DNA from: Mycolicibacterium gilvum
Lineage (GTDB): Bacteria; Actinomycetota; Actinomycetes; Mycobacteriales; Mycobacteriaceae
Reading direction: 5' to 3'
DNA: 17,177 nucleotides
Assembly (NCBI RefSeq): GCF_900454025.1
Contig: NZ_UGQM01000010.1
Location: 1 to 17,177 of the forward strand
Part shown: positions 1 to 11,722 of the stretch, one piece after another
Layout of the letters: each line of letters begins with the position of its first letter
Position numbering within the stretch: position 1 is the first letter of the stretch
Translations under genes and position numbers: made by a program
Notes under the pieces: generated by a model
Database searches by the model: none
Seen by the model: the letters and a program-made list of their open reading frames with translations, nothing else
Told to the model about the DNA's origin: nothing

Positions 1-1776
1 AGTTCACCGGAGCGCCCGGCACACCGGGGGTGCCCGGGGTGGTGAAGTTCGCCGTGGCCTCGAGCGGAGCACCGGGCAGGCCCGGCGCCGGCGGCGTGGC
101 GATGTCGATTCCGGAGTTCGCCGGATTCAAGGTGATCTCCGGGGTCGGCGGTGTCGTGTAGGTCGTCGACCCCTCCGACGGAAGGCCCGGTGTCCCGGGG
201 CGGCGGGTCAAGATCTCGACGGTCGAGTTCGTCCCTGTGCCGGGCGCGGGCGGTGCGGGCGGCGAGAACGTCTCGACCGATCCCGACGACGGCGGCGTCG
301 CAGCCGGCGGTGCGGGCGGTGAGAACGTCTCGACCGAGTTCACCGCAGGGGTGCCGGGGGCGCCCGGGGCGGGCGGGGTCACCACCGCGGTGTCGCCGAC
401 GGCCGGAACACCCGGTCCGCCCGGCGCAGGCGGGGTCACCACACCGGCCTCGTCCACCACCGGGGCGCCGGGAGCGCCCGGGGCGGGCGGAGTCACCACA
501 CCGCCCTCACCGCCGGTCGGAACACCCGGTCCACCCGGAGCGGGCGGGGTCACCACACCGGCTTCATCCACCACCGGCACGCCCGGAGCACCTGGAGCGG
601 GCGGAGTCACCACACCCCCCTCACCACCGGTCGGAACACCCGGTCCACCCGGTGCAGGCGGAGTCACCACACCCCCCTCACCACCGGCCGGAACACCCGG
701 AGCACCTGGGGCGGGCGCGGCACCGCGCCACCCAGCCCGCCGGCCGGCGGTGCGGGCGCGGGCGGTGCGGGCGGCGGGACGACACCGGCCTCGCCGATCA
801 CCGGCGCGCCCGGGATCGGCGGAGCCGGAGGGGGAACCTCGCCCCCTGCTGCGGCCAGAGGTGCGCCTGCCGGCACTGCGCCTCCGGCGCCCTCGACGGG
901 GGCACCGCCGCCGCCCGGGCCACCGATGCCCGAGCCACCGCCTACTCCACCGGCTCCACCGGAGCCGGCCGCAGGCGCGACAGGTGCAGCAGCGCCGGAC
1001 GGAGCCGCGCCGGCCTCACCGAACACCGGTGCGCCCGGCGCCCCCGTGGGGCCGGGGGCAGCGCCACTCCGGCCGGGACTGCGGCCGGGCCGCCCGGAAC
1101 CGGGGGCGCAGGCGGAGCGACGAGACCAGCGGGACCACCCGCGGGGCCGGCGGGTGCGGGCGGAAGCGGCGGCAGGACGGCACCGCCGTCGCCGAACACC
1201 GGCGCACCGGGAACGGGCGGCGTCGGCAGTCCCGGGTTGGCCACCGGGGCGCCGACGGGGGCGCCGGGCACGGGAGGAACCGGCGGCGTTCCACCGCCGG
1301 TGGACGTCACGGCCGGAACCCCGGGGACGGGCGGGGCGGGCGGCGTCGCGCCCGACGCCGGCGTGCCGGCGGGAGCAGGAGGGGCCGGCGGCACCGGTGG
1401 CGTGCCGCCACGGGTCGACGTGGATGCGGGAGTTCCGGGAGACGGCGGGACGGGTGGTGTCGCCCCGACGACGGGGTGACGACCGAGGCCGGCGGCCTGC
1501 CGGGCACGGGCGGAGTGCCCGCCGAGGACGACGAGCTCGCGGTGGCCTGACGACCGGCGGGGCCGGATTCGGCGGCTCGGTGAACGAGCGGGCCGTGTCG
1601 GTCAGCGCCTGGGGGATCTCGCCGGGACGGGTCACGATCTGCTGAAGGATTCCAACGCACGGCACACCGCCCCGGGTGGGAGTCGCATTTGCCGCCGGAC
1701 CCAGCAGCGGGGCACTCAAGAACAATCCTGCGCTGCCCATCATGACAACGACGATGCTCTTTTTCGTCCGAGACAT
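1..1776 (-). CDS. secreted Pro/Gly/Ala-rich repeat protein, C-terminus beyond window, frame broken
   Basis: The start is ATG at 1776, preceded by AGAAGG and GGGAG as ribosome-binding site. The first about 31 residues form a signal peptide (MSRTKK, a hydrophobic stretch, then PAANA), so export is likely. A short unique part follows (GGVPCVGILQQIVTRPG), then low-complexity sequence rich in Pro, Gly, Ala, Thr and Val, with modules such as TPPVPGAPVG, GAPVFGEAG and GVVTPPAPGAPG. No domain is recognised and the function is unknown; a wall-associated or surface role is a guess. The reading frame must change four times, each time as if one base were missing: near 1546-1547, 1463-1466, 1048-1051 and 708-715, all in or beside G/C runs. 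After the last shift it stays open to position 1, so the protein has at least about 590 residues. The opposite strand also has long open frames here, but only the minus strand offers a signal peptide and ribosome-binding site. The gene lies downstream of devS on the same strand. Confidence 0.72.
378..719 (-). repeat. tandem 57-nt (19-residue) repeats inside the secreted protein gene
   Basis: The marker gtcaccac recurs at 378, 435, 492, 549, 606 and 663, exactly 57 nt apart, giving six units. On the minus strand each unit encodes VVTPPAPG followed by APG or GPG and a variable block. From 435 to 606 the variable block alternates between PVVDEAG and PTGGEGG, so a 114-nt higher-order unit overlies the 57-nt one. 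The near-identical DNA suggests recent duplication and likely length variation between strains. Confidence 0.85.
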
Positions 1777-1979
1777 GTGCTCCCAGTCCTTCTGCGTCCG
1801 CGCCGTGCGAATTACATCCGCGTAGTTACCGGGCTTACTGAACCGACAATTGGCGGAATCACCGACGCGACAGAGGGGGTGTTATGCAACCGTTGCCAAG
1901 GAGAAGCACAGCCGTCACCACCCCTCCGCGCACACCGACCTGGGCATTCATCGCAGCACGCTGGGAAAACAGGATCAGA

Positions 1980-2008
1980 CGACGCGAGTCCGGCGCGCCG
2001 CCGCGTCG
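1980..2008 (-). terminator. hairpin just after devS, possible terminator
   Basis: CGACGCG (1980-1986) pairs perfectly with CGCGTCG (2002-2008), a 7-bp stem. Its loop contains the 10-nt palindrome CGGCGCGCCG (1991-2000). It begins 4 nt beyond the devS stop codon. Read on the minus strand, a short T-richer stretch (CCTGTTTTCCC) follows several bases later, so this is at best an imperfect intrinsic terminator. The rest of the 236-nt gap (1777-2012) shows no supportable gene; it should hold the promoter of the secreted protein gene, but I could not place -10/-35 boxes with confidence. Confidence 0.4.
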
Positions 2009-2012
2009 GGGC

Positions 2013-4830
<2,818 letters not shown>

Positions 4831-4837
<7 letters not shown>

Positions 4838-5656
4838 ACGCCACATCCACACCGTGCATCGTCGTCGGGATCGACGGTTCGCCCGCCGCGATCGACGCGG
4901 CGCTGTGGGCGGTCGATCAGGCGGTGGACCGCGACATCCCGCTGCGTCTGGTGTACGTGATCGACGCCGACGAGGAGGGCGCCGTGGATCCCCACGGACC
5001 AGGCGCGACAACTGGCCACCGCGGAGATGGCGGTGCGCTATGCCCTGACGGCGCTGGAGTCGACGGAACAACCGGTCAAGATCGAAGTGGAGATTCTGCG
5101 GGGCAGGCCGGTGCAGACCCTGCTGGAGGCGGCGCGCTCGGCGGTGCTGATCTGCCTCGGCGCCCGCGGGCTCAAGCACTCGACCCAGGGCAGGATCGGC
5201 TCGACGGCCGCCGCGGTCTCGGCGACCGCCCACTGTCCTGTCGCGGTGGTACGGGCGCACCGTCCGCACCGGCGCCCCGACCGCGCCGTCGTCATCGAGA
5301 TCACCGACAACGTCGACGGGGGCGCAGTGCTGGAACGGGGGCTCGACGAGGCACGCCGCCGCGGCGCACCGGTCCGCGTGCTGACCTCGGCGCGGCCGCA
5401 ACTCGACGTCACCGCCCGCTGGGAACGCCGGCTCGCCGAATGGCGCCACCGCTATCCGGACCTCGACATCTCCGCGGTCCGCGCCCGCGACGGACTCTTC
5501 GACTACCTGGCGGCCCACGGGGACGGACTACAGCTGCTGGTCACCGGCCGAAACCGGCCCGGTGGAGTCGCCCCTCTGGTCGGAACACCCGGTAACGCCG
5601 CCCTGCGCGACACCGACTGTTCGATACTGGTGTGCGAACCGCCCAACGCACTGTGA
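4831..5656 (+). CDS. tandem-domain universal stress protein (Rv3134c-like), one indel
   Basis: ATG 4831 has the ribosome-binding site GAGG with a 6-nt spacer and overlaps the stop of the preceding gene, so translation is probably coupled. The first UspA domain starts with [20 protein letters not shown] and carries the ATP-binding motif G-2X-G-9X-G-S/T as GARG ... GST, then CPVAVVR. The second domain ([20 protein letters not shown] to [10 protein letters not shown]) has only a degenerate version of that motif. A frame change at 4990-4993 fits one extra C in a CCCC run (GAT CCC ACG GAC); corrected, the protein has 274 residues, like Rv3134c of M. tuberculosis, which precedes devR in the same way. 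The biochemical role is unclear; family members bind ATP and are induced in dormancy. Confidence 0.9.
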
Positions 5657-5687
5657 AACGGTGCCGACCACAGGGGTAAGCCTCGCA

Positions 5688-6337
5688 ATGGTGAAGGTCT
5701 TTCTGGTAGATGACCACGAAGTCGTCCGGCGTGGTCTGATCGACCTGCTCGGAAGCGATCCCGAGCTCGACGTCGTCGGCGAGGCGGGTTCGGTGTCCGA
5801 GGCGCTGACCCGTGTCCCGACCGCACAGCCCGATGTGGCCGTACTCGACGTGCGTCTGCCCGACGGCAACGGCATCGAGTTGTGCCGTGAGTGCTGTCAC
5901 TGATGCCCGACCTCCGGTGCCTGATGCTGACGTCGTTCACCTCCGACGAGGCGATGCTCGACGCGATCCTGGCCGGCGCCAGCGGCTACGTGGTCAAGGA
6001 CATCAAGGGCATGGAGCTCGCACGGGCCATCAAGGAGGTCGGCTCGGGCCGGTCGCTGCTCGACAACCGCGCCGCGGCCGCGCTGATGGCGAAGCTGCGG
6101 GGCGAGGGCGAGAGGACCGATCCGCTGTCCGGTCTGACCGACCAGGAGCGGGTGCTGCTCGACCTTCTCGGTGAGGGCCTGACGAACAAACAGATCGCCG
6201 CGCGGATGTTCCTCGCCGAGAAGACCGTCAAGAACTACGTCTCGCGACTGCTCGCCAAGCTCGGCATGGAGCGGCGAACCCAGGCCGCGGTGTTCATCTC
6301 CAAACTCGACCGCGGACACGGCGCGGGCGGCGCCTGA
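5688..6337 (+). CDS. devR: DevR/DosR dormancy response regulator, one indel
   Basis: This is the NarL/LuxR-type regulator that activates the hypoxia and dormancy regulon when phosphorylated by DevS. The start is ATG 5688 ([17 protein letters not shown]), 31 nt after the usp stop, with AGGGG at 5672-5676 as a rather distant ribosome-binding site. The receiver domain has the acidic pair Asp8-Asp9, phospho-acceptor Asp54 (VLDVRLPDG), Thr82 and Lys104. The C-terminal helix-turn-helix reads [20 protein letters not shown], including the Lys and Asn residues that contact DNA in DosR. One base is missing near 5890-5893, between ELCRE and LSLMPDL; adding one base gives 216 residues, against 217 in M. 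tuberculosis, with matching residue numbering throughout. As the fragment stands, translation would end at a TGA soon after the receiver Asp. Confidence 0.95.
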
Positions 6338-6354
6338 GCACCGCCCGCCGATCC

Positions 6355-7343
6355 TCACTCCACCGGTGAATCATCCAGCTTCACAACGACTTCGGAGAGG
6401 TCGCGGCGAGGAGTGGAAGGCAACGGGTCGGCGTTGACCGGCGCCCAACCCACCCGCAGCAGCATCTGCGGGTATCCGTCGGTGCCGAACACGTCGCGGC
6501 GCACCGCCTCACGCGTCTCGGCGATCTCCAGAGGCTCGGTGATCGGGCAACTCGCCAGGCCCAGCGCGGTCGCGGTGAGCAACACGACGCTCGTCGCCTC
6601 CCCGCGCGCAGCCAGGACAGCCGGTCGTCGCCGGCCGTCCCCAGCGCCAGCACCACCGCATTGTCCTGATCGGCGGCGGTGTCGGGTGTCTGCGGCAGCA
6701 CCCCGCCCGCGAAGGCCCGCGCCGACACCGCCCCCGCGGTCTCGGCCGGGACGCTGCGGGCCGGGACACCCGCCGTTGCGGCGTACCGGCCGCTCCAGGC
6801 AGCCAGCTCCGTGAGATATCCGGCATCCGTCCGGTGTTGGAAAGCCGCGGCGCTCACGAGCCGTTTGAGCCCCGCCAGATCATCGACGCGGCGCAACGCC
6901 ACGCCCGCGCGGGCAGCCCGGGCGCCCATCAGCGCGACGTCACCCTGGGGCACCGGCCAGGAGCTGTAGTACCGACGATCCGTGCGGCGCCGCGGGATCG
7001 CAGCGGCCAGCGTCACGTCCAGATCGGCCGCCGGATATCTGCGGAGTTCCAGCGCGGCGAGGTGGTCCGGTTCCGCCGGATTGGGGAACCGGTGGATCTT
7101 GGCCTGCCAACCCAGCGCAGCCAAGGCCACCACACAGTGATGCAGCGCCGCACCGCAGCTGAGCATCAGGTCCCGGGCATCGGGATCGGTGTGCGGCAGC
7201 AGCAGATCGGGGTTGGCGTACAGATGCACACTCTCGTGCCCGACCCGCCACTGCCATGGTTGCGAGTTGTGCACCGACGGTGCACGATTGGCCAGGGACA
7301 GCGCTGAGCGCAGCGTCTCGGCGTCTGGAAAGTGCGCATTCAT
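6355..7343 (-). CDS. second Acg-family nitroreductase-like flavoprotein, one indel
   Basis: The start is ATG 7343 (MNAHFPDAETLRSALSLANR), chosen over an upstream in-frame codon because it begins at the conserved N-terminus and has AAGGGG upstream. APSVHNSQPWQW, LMLSCGAALHHCVVALAALGW and RRRTDRRYYSSWPVP mark it as a paralogue of the gene at 3841. The frame changes once, at the C run 6600-6603 (one base missing), where SWLRAG continues as EATSVVLLTATALGLA. Corrected length is 329 residues, ending in LRVGWAPV and a short acidic tail. It converges on devR with only 17 nt between the two stop codons. A candidate DevR-binding region lies upstream at 7390-7424, so hypoxic induction is likely. FMN binding is expected; substrate and true enzymatic activity are unknown for this group. 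Confidence 0.88.
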
Positions 7344-7389
7344 GCTTTGCCACCCCTTCAGGAGTCGTGTTCTCCATCCAGAGTGCGCT

Positions 7390-7424
7390 ACAGGGACTTC
7401 TGTGATCAGAGCAAAAAGTCCTTT
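7390..7424 (-). promoter_or_regulatory. candidate DevR/DosR binding region upstream of the second nitroreductase
   Basis: Read on the minus strand, AGGACTTTTTGCTCT (7408-7422) resembles the DosR core GGGACTTTTGGCCCT, with 12 of 15 positions matching by eye. Immediately next to it, GGGACTT (7393-7399, plus strand) is a perfect half-site. Together they give inward-facing GGACTT and AAGTCC arms, centred about 55-70 nt upstream of the ATG at 7343, comparable to the box upstream of the paralogue at 3841. The site lies in the 83-nt gap after the alpha-glucosidase stop. Confidence 0.5.
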
Positions 7425-7426
7425 CC

Positions 7427-9070
7427 TCAGGTCTGCAGCCACACCGCGGTGTCGCCGGGCAGCACCCCGTCGACCCCGGGCGAGGACGCGAGCACCACCG
7501 AGGCACCGGCGGGAAGCGTGACATCAGCGGTCCCGGTGTTGACCCAGCACTGCGCGCCGCCGCGGTCGAACGCGGCCACCTCGGCCGCGACGTCGAGCCA
7601 GGTCACCTCTCCGGCGTCCCGCCACAGCGACGGCCGCAGTTTCAGCGCCGCACGGTAGAGGTGCAGCATCGAGTCCGGATCACGCTCCTGCGCCTCGACG
7701 CTGTGCTCGGCCCAGTGCCCGGGCTGAGGCAGCCACGTCACCGCGTCCGGACCGTCGGCGAACCCGTAGGTCGGCTCGGATTCGTTCCACGGCAACGGAA
7801 TCCGACATCCGTCACGGCCCACGTCGGTGAAGCCGGACTGCGCCCAGGTCGGATCCTGGCGGACGTCGTCGGGCAGGTCTTCGATCTCCTCGAGACCCAG
7901 TTCCTCACCCTGGTAGACGTAGGCCGTGCCGGGCAGCGCCAGCTGGACCAGGGCCGCGGCGCGGGCACGCCGTCGCCCGAGCTCGTGATCGGGTTCCTCG
8001 CCGGACCAGCGTCCCCGTTCCCAATCCGTCTCGACGAGATGGTCGGGCTGCGACCGCGAGAAACGCGTGACTGTGCGCGTCACATCGTGATTCGACAGCA
8101 CCCAGGTCGGAGGCGCACCGACCGAGGCGGCCGAGGTGATCGCGTCGTCGATGACCCCGCGCAGGTTCGCCGCGCGCCACGGCGAGCGCAGGAAGTCGAA
8201 CTGGAACGCGGTGTGCAGTTCGTCGGGACGCAGATACCGGGCCAGTCGTTCGTTGCTGGACACCCACGCCTCGGCGATGAAGATCCGCTCGGGGGTGTAG
8301 CGCTGCGCCACCGACCGCCAGCCGCGGTAGATGTCGTGCACGCCGTCCTGATCCCAGGCCGGATGCTGCGCCTCGACCTGCAGCATCGCCTGCGGCGCGT
8401 CCGCCTGCGCGCCGTCGGGCAGCCCCTCGGCCTTGACCAGACCGTGGGCGACGTCGATGCGGAACCCGTCGACGCCGCGGTCGAACCAGAACGCCAGGAT
8501 GTCCTCGAACTCGGCTCGGACCTCCGGGTTCTCCCAGTTCAGATCGGGCTGACCGGGCGCGAACAGATGCAGATACCACTGGCCCTGCAGCGGCCCGTCG
8601 GTGATGCGTGTCCATGCCGGTCCGCCGAACACGCTCTGCCAATCGTTGGGTGGCAGTTCACCGTTCGCGCCGCGCCCGGGCCGGACGTGATACCGGTCGC
8701 GCGCCGCCGGGTCACCGGCGAGCGCGGCCTCGAACCACGCGTGCCGGTCCGAGGTGTGGTTCGGCACGATGTCGAGGATCACCCGGATGCCGACCGCGTG
8801 GGCGGCGTCGATCAGGTCCTGCGCCTCGGTCAACGTCCCGTAGGCCGGTTCGATGTCGCGGTAGTCGGCGACGTCGTAGCCGGCGTCGGCCATCGGAGAG
8901 GGATACCAGGGGTTGATCCAGATCGCGTCGACGCCCAGGGCGCCCAGGTAACCCACCCGCGCCCGCAGACCCCGGATGTCGCCGATGCCGTCTCCGTTGC
9001 CGTCGGCGAAGCTGCGGATGTAGACCTGGTAGACGACGGCGGTCTGCCACCACGGGTGCTGGGGTGCCAC
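7427..9070 (-). CDS. aglA: GH13 alpha-glucosidase (AglA-like)
   Basis: The enzyme hydrolyses alpha-1,4 or related glucosidic bonds of short sugars, releasing glucose. It starts at GTG 9070 with a strong ribosome-binding site (AGGAG, 6-nt spacer), has 547 residues and no frameshift. The GH13 conserved regions are all present: DIVPNH (from Asp100), GFRIDVAHG with nucleophile Asp206, FIAEAW with acid/base Glu267, and VLSNHD with Asp329. The N-terminus WWQTAVVYQVYIRSFADGNG is typical of oligo-1,6-glucosidase/alpha-glucosidase subfamilies. There is no signal peptide, so it works in the cytoplasm. It is transcribed divergently from the sugar ABC importer, which probably delivers its substrate. Trehalose, maltose, sucrose or isomaltose cannot be told apart from sequence alone; trehalose synthase is less likely given length and lack of the fused maltokinase-type features. 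Confidence 0.92.
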   Translation of the reverse strand: MAPQHPWWQTAVVYQVYIRSFADGNGDGIGDIRGLRARVGYLGALGVDAIWINPWYPSPMADAGYDVADYRDIEPAYGTLTEAQDLIDAAHAVGIRVILDIVPNHTSDRHAWFEAALAGDPAARDRYHVRPGRGANGELPPNDWQSVFGGPAWTRITDGPLQGQWYLHLFAPGQPDLNWENPEVRAEFEDILAFWFDRGVDGFRIDVAHGLVKAEGLPDGAQADAPQAMLQVEAQHPAWDQDGVHDIYRGWRSVAQRYTPERIFIAEAWVSSNERLARYLRPDELHTAFQFDFLRSPWRAANLRGVIDDAITSAASVGAPPTWVLSNHDVTRTVTRFSRSQPDHLVETDWERGRWSGEEPDHELGRRRARAAALVQLALPGTAYVYQGEELGLEEIEDLPDDVRQDPTWAQSGFTDVGRDGCRIPLPWNESEPTYGFADGPDAVTWLPQPGHWAEHSVEAQERDPDSMLHLYRAALKLRPSLWRDAGEVTWLDVAAEVAAFDRGGAQCWVNTGTADVTLPAGASVVLASSPGVDGVLPGDTAVWLQT

Positions 9071-9098
9071 GGGGAACTCCTCGGCGAAGACATCGGGA

Positions 9099-9117
9099 TT
9101 GCGTGAAAGTTTGCGTG
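9099..9117. promoter_or_regulatory. candidate LacI-family operator near the alpha-glucosidase start
   Basis: CGTGAAAGTTTGCG (9102-9115) matches the palindrome CGCAAACGTTTGCG, common for LacI-family sugar repressors, at 11 of 14 positions, with one perfect half-site (GTTTGCG). The same stretch contains the direct repeat TTGCGTG at 9099-9105 and 9111-9117. It lies about 30-45 nt upstream of the GTG at 9070, a plausible repressor position. The usual central CG is missing and no LacI-type gene is in the window. Confidence 0.3.
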
Positions 9118-9385
9118 TTCAGCGTCGGTGTGTCGGCCTGATGTGTCAAACCTCGGGAATCGTCGCGCCGGTGTTCTCGCTCGACCATCGTCACCGTCGG
9201 GGCCGGCACCGCTTGGCGGGGCACTTCACTTGCGCCGCAACGTCGATACGGTGGCGATGATCGCATCGCCGTCCCGGGGCGCAGCAGCCGACGTCATCTC
9301 CGGCGACCACCCTGCCCACCGGACCGGCGGTCAGCGGCGGCACCGCCCCGCCGCACGCGGACCGCTCCCCCACCAGCCTTGTGAG

Positions 9386-9396
9386 GTGTGACACAC
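9386..9396. promoter_or_regulatory. perfect inverted repeat GTGTG-A-CACAC upstream of the importer
   Basis: An 11-nt perfect inverted repeat lies about 90 nt upstream of the ATG at 9483, overlapping the zone where a promoter would be expected. GTG-N-CAC type repeats are typical of operator sites for dimeric regulators of the GntR and related families. This is inference from symmetry and position only. Confidence 0.3.
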
Positions 9397-9482
9397 TCTT
9401 CCCGTAGGTGAATGTGCTGCACGTGGCCCTATCGGAGACCACAACTTCCGACACGAGGGCAAACTTCATAGACGAGGACGTG

Positions 9483-10793
9483 ATGAAACGAAATCAGTTC
9501 GCCCGCGGGCGACGGCGTCGCGCAGTCGCGCTGGCCAGTGCGCCTCTGGTGGCCGCGTCGTTGTTGTCCGGGTGCGGCGCCCAGAGCGGTCCCCCGACCT
9601 TGACGTGGTACATCCTTCCCGACAACGGCGGCTCGGTCGCGCGTGCCGAGCAGTGCGCCGAGGCGTCCAACGGCGCCTACCAGGTGCGTATCGAGTCGCT
9701 GCCGAGCACCGCGACCGCCCAGCGCGAACAGATGGTTCGCCGTCTGGCCGCCGGTGATTCGTCGATCGACCTCGTCAGCATGGACGTGGTCTTCACCGCG
9801 GAGTTCGCCAACGCCGGGTTCCTGCGCCCGTACACCGCAGAGGAGACCAGCCGGTTGACCGCCGGGATGCTGCCCGCCCCGATCGAGACCGGGATGTGGG
9901 AGGACACCCTCTACGGCGCGCCGTACAAGTCGAACGCGCAGCTGCTCTGGTACCGCAAGTCCGCGGCGGCCGCGGCCGGCGTCGACCCCGCCTCTCCGAC
10001 CTTCACCTGGGACGAGATGCTCAAAGCCGCTGTGGGGCAGCAGAAGAAGATCGCGGTCCAGGCCCAGCGGTACGAGGGCTACACCGTGTTGATCAACGCC
10101 CTGGTGCTCTCGGGCGGCGGTGCGCTCCTCGAAGACGTGGAAGCCGGACGCGACGCCAAACCGTCGCTGAACACTCCGCCCGGGCTCAAGGCCGCCGAGA
10201 TCGTCGGCACCCTCGGTCGCTCTCCCGCCGCGCCCACCGACATGTCGAACGCGTCGGAAGAGCAGGCGCGCGCCAACTTCCAGTCCGATCAGGGCATGTT
10301 CATGGTCAACTGGCCGTACGTGCTGGCCGCCGCGCGCAGCGCCGCCGAGGAGGGCACGCTGCCGCAGGAGGTCGTCGACGACATCGGTTGGGCCCGCTAC
10401 CCCAGGGTGTCCCCGGATATGCCGAGCGCGCCGCCGCTGGGCGGTGCGAACCTCGGCATCGGCGCGTACACGGAGTATCCGGAGGAGGCCGTCGCGCTGG
10501 TCGAGTGCATCAACGCCGAACCGAAGGCCACTCAGTACATGCTCGACGAGAGTGAGCCGTCACCGTATGCGGCGTCCTACGACAACCCCGAGATCCGGGA
10601 GACCTACGAGAACGCCGACCTGATCCGGGAGTCGATCGGCGACGGCGGCCCCCGTCCACCCACGCCGTTCTACACCGACATCTCGGGCGCGATCCAGCAG
10701 ACGTGGCATCCGCCCGCGTCGGTGACTTCCGAAACTCCGGAAAGGACAGACCAATTCATGGCTGACGTGCTGGCGGGGAGGCGACTGCTGTGA
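9483..10793 (+). CDS. sugar ABC transporter substrate-binding lipoprotein (LpqY-like)
   Basis: This is the extracytoplasmic receptor of the importer. ATG 9483 has AGGA with a 4-nt spacer; an in-frame GTG at 9408 would place the signal peptide far inside and is rejected. The 436-residue protein has an Arg-rich N-region, a hydrophobic segment and the lipobox LSGC with lipidated Cys31. LTWYILPDNGG, IDLVSMDVVFTAEFANAGFL, APYKSNAQLLWYRKS, FMVNWPYVLAAA and GGANLGIGAYTEYPEEA are typical of family 1 carbohydrate-binding proteins. It resembles the mycobacterial trehalose receptor LpqY in layout (DVVFTAEFA, NAQLLWYR, NWPYV), but differs enough that a paralogous alpha-glucoside receptor is equally possible. 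It is the first gene of the operon; its stop overlaps the next start by 4 nt (GTGA). Confidence 0.92.
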   Translation: MKRNQFARGRRRRAVALASAPLVAASLLSGCGAQSGPPTLTWYILPDNGGSVARAEQCAEASNGAYQVRIESLPSTATAQREQMVRRLAAGDSSIDLVSMDVVFTAEFANAGFLRPYTAEETSRLTAGMLPAPIETGMWEDTLYGAPYKSNAQLLWYRKSAAAAAGVDPASPTFTWDEMLKAAVGQQKKIAVQAQRYEGYTVLINALVLSGGGALLEDVEAGRDAKPSLNTPPGLKAAEIVGTLGRSPAAPTDMSNASEEQARANFQSDQGMFMVNWPYVLAAARSAAEEGTLPQEVVDDIGWARYPRVSPDMPSAPPLGGANLGIGAYTEYPEEAVALVECINAEPKATQYMLDESEPSPYAASYDNPEIRETYENADLIRESIGDGGPRPPTPFYTDISGAIQQTWHPPASVTSETPERTDQFMADVLAGRRLL

Positions 10794-11722
10794 CCGCACC
10801 GGCAGACGCCCCCATCCAGAAGGACCCGGGTAAACCCTCGGTCAGCGAGCGCGCCAAAGGCGAACGCCGGCTCGGGCTCTACCTGACCCTGCCCTCGTAT
10901 GTGGTGATGCTGCTCGTCACCGCCTACCCGCTCGGCTACGCGCTGGTGTTGTCGCTGTACAACTTCCGGCTCACCGACCCCGAGGGCCGCAGTTTCGTCG
11001 GCCTGGGCAACTACCTCGTCATCCTGACCGACCCGATCTGGTGGAACGACTTCGTCACCACGTTGGCGATCACCGTGGTGACGGTGGCCATCGAACTGGT
11101 ACTCGGGTTCTGGTTCGCGTTCGTGATGCTGCGCATCGTGCGGGGCCGGGGCCCGTTGCGCACGGCGATCCTGATCCCGTACGGCATCGTCACGGTGGTC
11201 TCGGCGTTCATCTGGCGCTACGCGTTCGCCATCGACTCCGGCTTCGTCAACCAGTGGCTCAACCTGACCGACTTCGACTGGTTCGGAGACCGCTGGTCGG
11301 CCATCTTCGTGATCTGCCTGTCCGAGATCTGGAAGACCACCCCCTTCATCTCGCTGCTGCTGCTCGCAGGCCTGGTCCAGGTCCCCGAGGACATGCAGGA
11401 GGCCGCGAAGGTCGACGGCGCCACGGCGTGGCAGCGGTTGTGGAAGATCACGCTGCCGAACATGAAGGCGGCGATCATGGTCGCTCTGCTGTTCCGCACG
11501 CTGGACGCGTGGCGCATCTTCGACAATCCGTACGTGATGACGGCCGGCGCCAACAACACCGAGACCATCTCGTTCCTGGCCTACCGGCAGAACGTGACAC
11601 TGGTCAATCTCGGTATGGGATCGGCGGTCTCGGTACTGCTGTTCCTGTCGGTCGTCGCGATCGCGTGGATATTCATCAAGGTCTTCAAGACCGACCTCTC
11701 GCAAGTCAGGGGTGACCAGTGA
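10790..11722 (+). CDS. sugar ABC transporter permease, MalF/SugA type
   Basis: This inner-membrane subunit of the importer starts at GTG 10790, overlapping the upstream stop by 4 nt, with GGAGG upstream. It has 310 residues and six predicted membrane segments, beginning with [20 protein letters not shown]. The cytoplasmic EAA loop that contacts the ATPase reads EAAKVDGA (Glu204 to Ala211), with the conserved Gly210 and ITLP at 220-223. There is no frameshift. It forms a heterodimer with the product of the next gene, whose start it overlaps by 4 nt. Confidence 0.94.
   Translation: MTAPADAPIQKDPGKPSVSERAKGERRLGLYLTLPSYVVMLLVTAYPLGYALVLSLYNFRLTDPEGRSFVGLGNYLVILTDPIWWNDFVTTLAITVVTVAIELVLGFWFAFVMLRIVRGRGPLRTAILIPYGIVTVVSAFIWRYAFAIDSGFVNQWLNLTDFDWFGDRWSAIFVICLSEIWKTTPFISLLLLAGLVQVPEDMQEAAKVDGATAWQRLWKITLPNMKAAIMVALLFRTLDAWRIFDNPYVMTAGANNTETISFLAYRQNVTLVNLGMGSAVSVLLFLSVVAIAWIFIKVFKTDLSQVRGDQ

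Larger units (their letters stand above)
9071..9482. promoter_or_regulatory. divergent control region between alpha-glucosidase and sugar importer
   Basis: This 412-nt stretch has no supportable gene; short open frames in it lack ribosome-binding sites and family features. It must carry promoters for both directions. Two elements stand out: CGTGAAAGTTTGCG at 9102-9115 and the perfect inverted repeat GTGTG-A-CACAC at 9386-9396. TTGTGA at 9379-9384 could be part of a -35 box for the importer, but no convincing -10 at normal spacing was found. Confidence 0.6.

Noticed and set aside
151..1550. Long plus-strand open frames over the repeat region, encoding Gly/Pro/Thr-rich sequence
   Set aside because: They have no signal peptide or ribosome-binding site and are mirror images of the repeats; the minus strand has a clear start at 1776 with signal peptide.
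5688..5903. A truncated stand-alone receiver protein in place of DevR
   Set aside because: The DNA-binding half continues at once in the next frame with exact DosR residue spacing; a single missing base explains it better.
7661..9106. 481-codon plus-strand open frame
   Set aside because: It is antisense to the intact GH13 gene with all catalytic residues; no family features.
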